DNA of 64,000 bases, taken from the NCBI RefSeq assembly GCF_014251995.1, contig NZ_CP059205.1, forward strand, positions 1-64,000, written 5' to 3'. The stretch comes from Blattabacterium cuenoti. Lineage in GTDB: Bacteria > Bacteroidota > Bacteroidia > Flavobacteriales > Blattabacteriaceae. The position numbers and the translations under genes were made by a program. Shown here one piece after another: positions 18,983-26,417 of the stretch (position 1 is the first letter of the stretch; each line of letters starts with the position of its first letter). A model generated the notes under the pieces. That model did not search any database. It worked only from the letters and a program-made list of their open reading frames with translations, and was not told where the DNA came from.

Positions 18983-20188
18983 ATGAAAGAATTAACTTTA
19001 GAAAAGTATTTTTTTCAATATCAAGCTCAAATTAATCCATTTCCAATGAAAATTATAGTTGATTATGCTGATGGAAATTATATTTATGGAAAAAATGGTA
19101 AAAAATATTTGGACTTTGTAGCAGGTGTTTCTGTCAATATTTTGGGACATAATAATAAAATTATAAAAAATGCTATAAAAAAACAGGTGGATAAATATTT
19201 ACATACTATGGTTTATGGAGAATTTATACAAAATCCATGTGTAATTCTTTGTAAAAAAATAGCGGAAAATATCCCTTATCCACTTACTAGTACATATTTA
19301 GTAAATTCCGGAACAGAAGCAGTAGAAGGAGCTTTAAAATTAGCTAAATGCTATACTGGTAGAGAAGAAATTATTTCATGTCAATGGTCTTATCATGGAA
19401 GTACTCATGGATCTATGAGTGTAATGGGGAATGAAAAAAACAAAAGGCCTTTTAGGCCATTACTTCCATTAATTAAATTTATAAAATATAATCATATAGA
19501 TGAATTAGTTTCTTCTATTTCAAAAAAAACATCTTGTGTAATTTTAGAAACAATTCAATGTTCTAATGGAGTTGTTCTTCCTAATAATCTTTTTCTAAAA
19601 AAAGTTAGAGAAGAATGTTATAAAAAAAAGGCTTTGATGATACTTGACGAAGTACAAACTGGATTTGGAAGAACAGGAAAGCTTTTTGCTTTTGAACATT
19701 ATGGAATAGTTCCTGATATTTTAATTATGGGAAAAGGAATGGGAGGCGGTATGCCTATTAGTGGATTTTGTTCATCTAACAAAATTATGAATGCTTTTTG
19801 TAATTTTTTTCCTTTAGGACATTTAACGACTTTTGGAGGAAATGCTGTTTCAGCTTCTGCTTCTTTAGCAACTTTAAATCAATTAATAAACAATTCTTAT
19901 ATAATGGAACAAGTTCCTATAAAAGAAAATATATTTAGAAAATATTTAGTTCATGAAGAAATAAAAAACATTAGTGGAAAAGGTCTTATTCTATCTTTTG
20001 AGTTAAAAGACAAAAGTTTAACGGAACAATTATTAAAGAATTGTATTGATAAAGGATTAATTTTATTCAGATTTTTATTTAATAGTCATTCTTTACGTAT
20101 TTCTCCTCCATTAACCATTACAGAAAAAGAAATCAAAAAAGGATGCTCTATTATTATAGATAGTCTAAATCAACTTAAAAAAAAATAA
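18983..20188 (+). CDS. Class III PLP-dependent aminotransferase (acetylornithine/ornithine aminotransferase-like)
   Basis: The 401-residue protein is a fold-type I aminotransferase of class III. The cofactor-binding landmarks are present: 'NSGTEAVEGALKLAK', 'ILDEVQTGFGRTGKLFAFEH' and the Schiff-base lysine K251 in GKGMGGGMPISG. Its N-terminus ('FFQYQAQINPFPM..') is that of a Bacteroidetes group usually annotated as 'aspartate aminotransferase family' or argD. The substrate is therefore uncertain: acetylornithine in arginine synthesis is plausible but not shown, and no other arg gene is nearby. truA starts 5 bp after the stop, so the two are probably cotranscribed. Confidence 0.88.
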   Translation: MKELTLEKYFFQYQAQINPFPMKIIVDYADGNYIYGKNGKKYLDFVAGVSVNILGHNNKIIKNAIKKQVDKYLHTMVYGEFIQNPCVILCKKIAENIPYPLTSTYLVNSGTEAVEGALKLAKCYTGREEIISCQWSYHGSTHGSMSVMGNEKNKRPFRPLLPLIKFIKYNHIDELVSSISKKTSCVILETIQCSNGVVLPNNLFLKKVREECYKKKALMILDEVQTGFGRTGKLFAFEHYGIVPDILIMGKGMGGGMPISGFCSSNKIMNAFCNFFPLGHLTTFGGNAVSASASLATLNQLINNSYIMEQVPIKENIFRKYLVHEEIKNISGKGLILSFELKDKSLTEQLLKNCIDKGLILFRFLFNSHSLRISPPLTITEKEIKKGCSIIIDSLNQLKKK

Positions 20189-20193
20189 TTTAA

Positions 20194-20949
20194 TTGAGGT
20201 ATTTTATTGAATTATCTTATAACGGAAAATATTTTTATGGATGGCAAATTCAAAAAAAAGTCAGTACAGTAGAGGGAAATTTAGAATACTGTTTATCTAA
20301 ATTATTAAAAAAATCTATTAATGTGATAGGTGCTGGAAGAACAGATAAAGGAGTACATGCTAAACAAATGTTTGCACATTTTGATTATGAAGATCAAATT
20401 AATGTTAATAATCTAATAAAAAAATTGAATATTTTTCTACCAAAATCTATCAGAATTTTAAATATTTTTCCAGTAAAAAAAAATGTTCATGCAAGATTTA
20501 ATGCTATAAAAAGAACATACAAATATTATTTAATACGTGAAAAAAATCCATTTTATCAAGATTTTTCTTGGTATTGTTTTTATGAATTAAATATTCAGAA
20601 TATGAACTTAGCTTCTAAAAAATTGATTAATTATCAAGATTTTAGTTCTTTTTGTAAAAAAAATATTTATGATAAAGGAAATAACATATGTAAACTAACT
20701 CATGTTAGTTGGTCTATAATAAATAATAATATTTTATGTTTTTCTATTGAATCTAACAGATTTTTAAGATCTATGGTTAGATTTATTGTTGGAACACTTA
20801 TTGATGTTGGAAGAAACAAAATTGGTATTAACGATTTTATAAAAATTGTAGAATCTAAAAATTCTAATATTTGTAAATCAATAGTTCCTGCTCATGGTTT
20901 ATTTCTTACAAAAATCATTTATCCAAATGAAATTTTTTTACAGAAGTAA
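20194..20949 (+). CDS. truA: tRNA pseudouridine(38-40) synthase TruA
   Basis: Modifies uridines 38-40 in the anticodon arm of tRNAs. The 251-residue product has the catalytic motif GAGRTDKGVHA with nucleophile D51, followed by 'RFNAIKRTYKYYL' and the conserved C-terminal 'FLRSMVRFIVGTLIDVG'. The start is TTG, five bases after the aminotransferase stop; the first residues (MRYFIELSYNGKYFYGWQ) are the family start, so the codon choice is well supported. Confidence 0.95.
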   Translation: MRYFIELSYNGKYFYGWQIQKKVSTVEGNLEYCLSKLLKKSINVIGAGRTDKGVHAKQMFAHFDYEDQINVNNLIKKLNIFLPKSIRILNIFPVKKNVHARFNAIKRTYKYYLIREKNPFYQDFSWYCFYELNIQNMNLASKKLINYQDFSSFCKKNIYDKGNNICKLTHVSWSIINNNILCFSIESNRFLRSMVRFIVGTLIDVGRNKIGINDFIKIVESKNSNICKSIVPAHGLFLTKIIYPNEIFLQK

Positions 20950-20957
20950 ATTTTAAA

Positions 20958-22694
20958 ATGAAAAAATCTTTTTTAAAACAAATTATTAAGATTAGTTTCA
21001 ATTACAAATTAACATTAATAATAACGATTTTTACTTCAATATTAATGTCCTTCATTTCAGCTTATCGTCCTAAATTAATACAAAAATCTATAGATATTCA
21101 TATCCTTTATAAAGATTTTTTTGGATTGAAAAATATACTGATATTAATTATTGTACTTACTTTTTTAGAAAGCATATTTCATTTTATTTTATTATATTTT
21201 TCTAATTTGTTAGCTCAAAATGTAATTGAAAAAATTAGAATTCTTTTGTTTGAAAAATTACTGTATTTCAAAAGCTCTTTTTTTAGTAAAACTCCAATAG
21301 GAAAATTGGTAACTTATTCAGTTTCAGATATAGAAACCATTACTGTAATATTTAATGACGGAATATTACTTATTTTTGGAGATGTTTTAAGAATTATCAT
21401 TATTATGGTGATGATGTTTACTGTACACAAAAAATTGTCCCTCATCGTTTTTTTTTCTATTCCTTTTATGTATATAATGACTCGTTTTTTTCAAAAAATT
21501 ATAAAGAAAACATTTTACGAAGAACGAGTACAAACTTCACGTTTAAACAGTTTTTTGCAAGAAAACATTATAGGAATGTCCATAATTCAACTTTTCAATA
21601 AAGAAAAAGAAAAATACTCAAAATTTGAATCTATAAACCGAAAGTTGATGAATTCTCATTTCAAAACTATTTTTTATTTTTCTATTTTCTTTCCTGTAGT
21701 AGAATTACTTTCTACAATAACAATAAGTATTGTTATTCTTTATGGAGGATTTTATGCAACTGAAAAAGGAAATATTAAACCTGGACAAATTATTGCTTTT
21801 ATTTTTTTTATATATCTTCTTTTTCGTCCTATGCGACAGATAGCTGATCGGTTTAATATTATACAAAGAGGAATTTCTGGGATAGAGAGGATATTTTCTA
21901 TACTAAATTATAATAATGAAACTATTGTGAATCATGGAAATATTCGTTTCAAAAAATTTAAAGGACATATTGTATTTAATAATGTTTATTTTTCATATGT
22001 TAAAAATGAAATGGTTCTAAATGGAATTTCTTTTGAAATTCTTCCTGGTGAAAAAGTAGCTATAGTAGGATCTACAGGATCTGGAAAATCGACAATTACT
22101 CATTTAATATCTAGGTTTTATGATATAAATAAAGGATCTATCTGGATAGATGGGCATTCTATTAAAGATGTTGATTTAAGTAATTTACGATCTCATATAA
22201 GAGTAGTAACACAAGATACATTTTTATTTAACGATTCAATCATAAATAATATTACATTGGGTGATCCTTCTATTAGTTTAAATAAAATAAAAATTATGGC
22301 AAAAAAAATAGGGGTTCATAGCTTTATAACATCATTACCCAATGGGTATCAATTTATTGTAAAAGAAAAAGGAGGATTGCTTTCATTAGGAGAAAAACAG
22401 TTAATTTCTTTTTTAAGAGTTCAAATGCATCCTTATTCAATACTTATATTAGATGAAGCAACAACTTCTTTAAATAAAGAATTAGAAAAAATGATTTATT
22501 CTACTGTAGATTTTTTAATTAAACAAAAAACTTCTATTATTATTACACATCGTCTTTCCACATTGAAAAATGTAGATAAAATATTAGCTATAAATAAGGG
22601 ATTTATTGTAGAAAAAGGTACTCATCAAGAGTTGATTCGATTAAATGGATATTACGCTGGACTATATAAAGAATCTTTTCAAAAAAAAAGCTAA
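20958..22694 (+). CDS. ABC exporter, fused permease and ATP-binding subunit (MsbA/MdlB-like)
   Basis: The 578-residue half-transporter has six predicted transmembrane helices (about 15-310) followed by a nucleotide-binding domain. Walker A is GSTGSGKST (371-379), the Q loop is in VTQDTFLF, Walker B is ILILDEATTS and the switch is ITHRLST. The signature motif reads LSLGEKQ instead of LSGGQ, keeping Ser, the central Gly and the last Gln, and the D loop is SLN rather than SLD. Lipid A-core or lipid export is possible by similarity to MsbA, but the substrate cannot be told from sequence. It starts 8 bp after truA and ends 4 bp from the convergent surA-like gene. Confidence 0.9.
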   Translation: MKKSFLKQIIKISFNYKLTLIITIFTSILMSFISAYRPKLIQKSIDIHILYKDFFGLKNILILIIVLTFLESIFHFILLYFSNLLAQNVIEKIRILLFEKLLYFKSSFFSKTPIGKLVTYSVSDIETITVIFNDGILLIFGDVLRIIIIMVMMFTVHKKLSLIVFFSIPFMYIMTRFFQKIIKKTFYEERVQTSRLNSFLQENIIGMSIIQLFNKEKEKYSKFESINRKLMNSHFKTIFYFSIFFPVVELLSTITISIVILYGGFYATEKGNIKPGQIIAFIFFIYLLFRPMRQIADRFNIIQRGISGIERIFSILNYNNETIVNHGNIRFKKFKGHIVFNNVYFSYVKNEMVLNGISFEILPGEKVAIVGSTGSGKSTITHLISRFYDINKGSIWIDGHSIKDVDLSNLRSHIRVVTQDTFLFNDSIINNITLGDPSISLNKIKIMAKKIGVHSFITSLPNGYQFIVKEKGGLLSLGEKQLISFLRVQMHPYSILILDEATTSLNKELEKMIYSTVDFLIKQKTSIIITHRLSTLKNVDKILAINKGFIVEKGTHQELIRLNGYYAGLYKESFQKKS

Positions 22695-22698
22695 TAAA

Positions 22699-23928
22699 TT
22701 AATAACATTTTATATAAGTTTTTTTTAATACTTCTTTTTCCCAATTTTTTATAAATTCATTCTTTTTTACATCTTTTACAAAATTTTTTAAAATTGTATA
22801 ATCTTCTTCAAATGAAACAGGACGAGAAGGAATACTATCTAATAATTTAACTATAAAAAAAGTCTCTTTTTCATTTATAATTTCTTGGAAAAGATCGGAA
22901 ATACTTCCTTTTTTTAAAGAATTTAATTTATATTTCATATTTTCGGATATTTCATTTTCTCCAACCCAAACTTTATTCTTTATAGAATAGTTCACTATAT
23001 TATTATTTTTATATTGACTCATTAAATCTTTAAAATCTTTATTGAAAGACCAATTTTTTTTAATTGAATGTATAAAAGATTTCACTGTTTCTAATTCACT
23101 TTTTGTATATTTATGTTTAATTAAAATATGCCTTATATCAACTTCGTTTTTTACTTTTTTTTCTAATTTAATTAAATGAAATCCTATTTCCGTTTCAAAA
23201 GGTTCTGATATTTCTTTTTCTGATAATGAAAGAATTACACGTTTAAATTTTTCTGAGAGACTATTTATTTTAATTCCTCGAATTAATCCACCATTCAATG
23301 CTGAATTAATATCTTCAGACATTAATATTGCTTGAATAGAAAAATCTACGTCAGAATGGATTCTTTTTTTTACATTTTTTAATAATTCAATGTTTTTTTT
23401 CCGATTTATTTGATTTACTTTTGGATAAAATGTTATGTAGGAAATACACATTTTCTTAGGTATAAAAGGAATTTTATCTTTATTGTTTATTAAAAAATTT
23501 TTTATTTCCTTAGGTGAAGTTTCTATATCTCTGGTTAAGTATTGATAATACTTTTCTATATATTCATGGTCTTTAATTTCTTCTTTTAATTTTTCAATAG
23601 ATTCTTTATTTTTAAATTGCATTAAAAATTCATCTTTAGAGTACTTTTTACTCATTTTTGATAAAAATTCTTGGATTTTCAATTCTAATTCTTTATCGCT
23701 TATTTGTATATTAAAATTTTTTTTTGCATGATAAAGTATTAACTTTTTAGTGAAAATTTCTTCATTGAAACAATCTTTTTTTTTATCACTTGATTTTATT
23801 TCTGAGTTTAGAATAATTTCGTTTCCTATTATAGCATAAATTCCGCCTAGTTTTTCAAATGAAAAAGAAAAAACACTTATCAATAGCAATAAAGTAAAGA
23901 AAAAAATTTTTTTTTCAATATTGACCAT
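22699..23928 (-). CDS. Periplasmic peptidyl-prolyl isomerase/chaperone, SurA-like
   Basis: Parvulin-type foldase for outer-membrane proteins. The 409-residue product starts with a signal sequence (about 1-24, hydrophobic core then SFSFEK). A SurA N-terminal helical domain follows with the family-like 'GIYAIIGNEIILNSEI'. A first parvulin domain (about 155-255) shows 'NGGLIRG' and 'ISEPFETEIGFHLIKLE', and a second, more divergent one (about 258-355) opens with VDIRHILIK. Two parvulin domains after a SurA_N region is the SurA order. The protein is very Lys-rich. Its promoter must lie in the 58 bp shared with the divergent lptB. Confidence 0.86.
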   Translation of the reverse strand: MVNIEKKIFFFTLLLLISVFSFSFEKLGGIYAIIGNEIILNSEIKSSDKKKDCFNEEIFTKKLILYHAKKNFNIQISDKELELKIQEFLSKMSKKYSKDEFLMQFKNKESIEKLKEEIKDHEYIEKYYQYLTRDIETSPKEIKNFLINNKDKIPFIPKKMCISYITFYPKVNQINRKKNIELLKNVKKRIHSDVDFSIQAILMSEDINSALNGGLIRGIKINSLSEKFKRVILSLSEKEISEPFETEIGFHLIKLEKKVKNEVDIRHILIKHKYTKSELETVKSFIHSIKKNWSFNKDFKDLMSQYKNNNIVNYSIKNKVWVGENEISENMKYKLNSLKKGSISDLFQEIINEKETFFIVKLLDSIPSRPVSFEEDYTILKNFVKDVKKNEFIKNWEKEVLKKTYIKCY

Positions 23929-23986
23929 ATATAATATTTAATTTCACAACTTAATATTACAAAAAAAATATAATATTATAATATTC

Positions 23987-24703
23987 ATGACTTTAATAAT
24001 TAAAAATTTATATAAAAAATATAAAAATAAATATATAGTTAAAAATATTTCTTTAGATTTAAATCCAGGAGAAATAGTTGGATTAATTGGTCCTAATGGA
24101 TCTGGAAAAACAACATTTTTTTATACAGTTGTTGGAATTATTAAGCCAAATCAAGGAAAGATTTTCCTTAAAAAAAAAGATATAACGAAAATTCCAATGT
24201 ATCAACGTTCAAAAGAAGGAATCGGATACTTATCGCAAGAACCGTCTATATTTAGAAAACTATCTGTGGAAGATAATATTTTATGCATATTGGAAATGCA
24301 AAAAAAATTTTTATATAAAAAAAGAAAAGAAATAACAGAAAAATTACTTGAAGAATTAAGATTAAAAAATATCCGAAATCGAAGAGGGGATCTTCTTTCT
24401 GGAGGTGAAAGAAAACGTACAGAGATAGCTAGATGTTTAGCTACAAATCCTAAATTTATTCTTTTAGATGAACCGTTTTCTGGAATAGATCCAATAGCTT
24501 TAGAAGAACTACAAGAAATTATTCTTGCTCTTAAGAAAAAAAATGTAGGAATATTAATTACAGATCATAATGTAAAAAAGGTCTTTACAATAACAGACAA
24601 AATTTACATGATGTTTGAAGGAAGAATTTTAAAACAAGGATCTTCTATGGAAATAATGCAAGATATTTTAGTAAGGGAAGTTTATTTAGGAAATCATTTT
24701 TAA
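23987..24703 (+). CDS. lptB: LPS export ABC transporter ATP-binding protein LptB
   Basis: ATPase of the LptB2FG machine that extracts lipopolysaccharide from the inner membrane. The 238-residue protein has Walker A GPNGSGKTT (35-43), the Q loop YLSQEPSIFRKL, the signature LSGGERKR, Walker B FILLDEPFSGIDP and the H loop ITDHN. The 'SQEPSIFRKLSVEDNI' and 'LLSGGERKRTEIARCLA' segments are specific to LptB rather than to amino-acid importers. No lptF, lptG, lptC or lptA is nearby in this window. Confidence 0.94.
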   Translation: MTLIIKNLYKKYKNKYIVKNISLDLNPGEIVGLIGPNGSGKTTFFYTVVGIIKPNQGKIFLKKKDITKIPMYQRSKEGIGYLSQEPSIFRKLSVEDNILCILEMQKKFLYKKRKEITEKLLEELRLKNIRNRRGDLLSGGERKRTEIARCLATNPKFILLDEPFSGIDPIALEELQEIILALKKKNVGILITDHNVKKVFTITDKIYMMFEGRILKQGSSMEIMQDILVREVYLGNHF

Positions 24704-24739
24704 TTTTATTAATTTAATTATACATGTAATTATTTCATT

Positions 24740-25381
24740 ATGAATCATCGTTTTAAATGTTCTGAAATAGGTTTATTTCTTAATGGAGAACCTCCTTCTT
24801 TTTTCTTATTACAAGAAGAAAAGCAAAAATTTTCTTATTATAAGAAAATTTTTGCTGTAGATGGAGCTTTTTATTATTTGAACAAATCAGGGATCTCAGT
24901 AGACTATCTAATAGGAGATTTTGATTCTATTCCTATTAAAAAAATCCGTTTCAAAAGAAAATTTTTTATTACATATGACCAAAAATATACTGATTTTGAT
25001 AAAGCATTAAATATAATTCATAAAAAAGGATTTCTAAATGTTAATGTTTGGGGAGCAAGTGGAAAAGAACAGGATCATTTTATAGGAAACTTATCTACAG
25101 CATTGAAATATAAAAAAAAATTATCAATTATATTTCATGATAAGTATCATTCTTATTTTTTCTCCGAAAAAAAAACTTTTTTTTATCAAAAAAAAGGTAA
25201 AAAAATATCTTTACTTCCGTTTCCAGAAGTAACGGAATTATACACTAATGGCCTGAAATATCCTATTAAAAACGGATTTTTAAAAATCGGTAAAAATATA
25301 GGAATAAGAAACGAATCAAATGGTAAAAAAATTGAAATAAATTATAAAAAAGGAGAATTGTTGATTTTTGTAGAAAAATGA
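24740..25381 (+). CDS. Thiamine pyrophosphokinase
   Basis: Converts thiamine to thiamine diphosphate, the cofactor of the E1 dehydrogenases such as SucA. The 213-residue protein shows the catalytic-domain motifs 'AVDGAFYYL', 'YLIGDFDSI', 'QKYTDFDKAL' and 'VWGASGKEQDHFIGNL', then a divergent C-terminal binding domain. The Asp-rich ATP/Mg site (GDFDS, TDFDKA) is intact. It follows lptB by 36 bp and is convergent with mdh. Confidence 0.92.
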   Translation: MNHRFKCSEIGLFLNGEPPSFFLLQEEKQKFSYYKKIFAVDGAFYYLNKSGISVDYLIGDFDSIPIKKIRFKRKFFITYDQKYTDFDKALNIIHKKGFLNVNVWGASGKEQDHFIGNLSTALKYKKKLSIIFHDKYHSYFFSEKKTFFYQKKGKKISLLPFPEVTELYTNGLKYPIKNGFLKIGKNIGIRNESNGKKIEINYKKGELLIFVEK

Positions 25382-25388
25382 TAATTTT

Positions 25389-26312
25389 TTAAAAATTTAA
25401 TTTTTCTACCATTTTTTTTATATGATTATATGACTGAACCAAAAGAAATCTTTCTTTATCATTCAATTTCAACTCTATAATTTTTTCTATTCCTGATTTT
25501 CCTAAAATTACTGGAACTCCCATATATATATTTTTAAAATCATATTCTCCATTTAAAAATGCTGAACATGAAAAAATACGTTTAGAATCTTTTAAAATAG
25601 CCTCTATCATCTGAACAACAGAAGCACTAGGAGCCATCCAAGCAGATGTTCCTAATAAAGAAACTATTTCTTCTCCTCCTTTTTTTGTTTTATCAATAAT
25701 ATCATCATTATCTTCTTCTGATATAAATTCTTTTATTGGTATTCCGGATATAGACGTATATCTATACAAAGGAACCATTGTGTCTCCATGTCCACCCAAT
25801 AGCATGGATTGAATATCATTAGGTGATAATTTAAGTTTTTCTGATAAAAAAAAACGATATCTCGTAGAATCTAATAATCCAGCCATTCCGATAACTCTAG
25901 AAGAATCGATATCAGCAGTAATATAACTAACATACGCCATGACATCTAGTGGATTTGATACGATGATTAGTTTAGCTTTTGGCGAAAACGAAATAGATTC
26001 TTTTGTTACATTACGAATAATATCTGCGTTAACTTTAACAAGATCATCACGATTCATCCCTGGCTTTCTAGCGATACCACAAGTGATAATAATTATTTCA
26101 GAATCTTTTGATTTTGAATAATCGTTGGTAGTTCCAGTTATTTTAGTGTCTGATCTTAAAAGAGGAAGCATTTGAGCAATATCTAAACTTTTTCCTTCGG
26201 AAAACTTATCCTTAATATCTAATAAAACTATTTCTTTTACTATATTTTTTTGAGCTAATAAACTTGCACAAGATGCCCCCACATTTCCTGCTCCAATAAC
26301 AGTAATTTTCAT
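25389..26312 (-). CDS. mdh: Malate dehydrogenase (LDH-like type)
   Basis: NAD-dependent oxidation of malate to oxaloacetate in the TCA cycle. The 307-residue product belongs to the LDH-like malate dehydrogenases. It has the dinucleotide-binding GAGNVGASC (7-15), 'IITCGIARKPGMNRDDL' with the substrate-loop arginines, 'VSNPLDVMAY' and the catalytic His in GGHGDTM (about 172-178). The loop reads GMNRDDL where S or T usually precedes the Arg. The gene is divergent from gcvP, with 105 bp between the starts. Confidence 0.95.
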   Translation of the reverse strand: MKITVIGAGNVGASCASLLAQKNIVKEIVLLDIKDKFSEGKSLDIAQMLPLLRSDTKITGTTNDYSKSKDSEIIIITCGIARKPGMNRDDLVKVNADIIRNVTKESISFSPKAKLIIVSNPLDVMAYVSYITADIDSSRVIGMAGLLDSTRYRFFLSEKLKLSPNDIQSMLLGGHGDTMVPLYRYTSISGIPIKEFISEEDNDDIIDKTKKGGEEIVSLLGTSAWMAPSASVVQMIEAILKDSKRIFSCSAFLNGEYDFKNIYMGVPVILGKSGIEKIIELKLNDKERFLLVQSYNHIKKMVEKLNF

Positions 26313-26374
26313 ATTATTATATTTTTCATCATCATTTTATCAAAATTTTTAATTTTTTAGGTAAAATATTTATC

Positions 26375-26382
26375 TAAATTTG
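26375..26382 (+). promoter_or_regulatory. Candidate -7 promoter element for gcvP
   Basis: TAAATTTG matches the Bacteroidetes -7 consensus TAnnTTTG and sits 35 bp before the gcvP ATG in the mdh-gcvP divergent interval. No convincing TTG (-33) partner is present at the expected 19-21 bp upstream, so this is only a candidate. Confidence 0.35.
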
Positions 26383-26417
26383 TAATCTCTTAAAGATAAA
26401 CACAATTTCTATATTTT

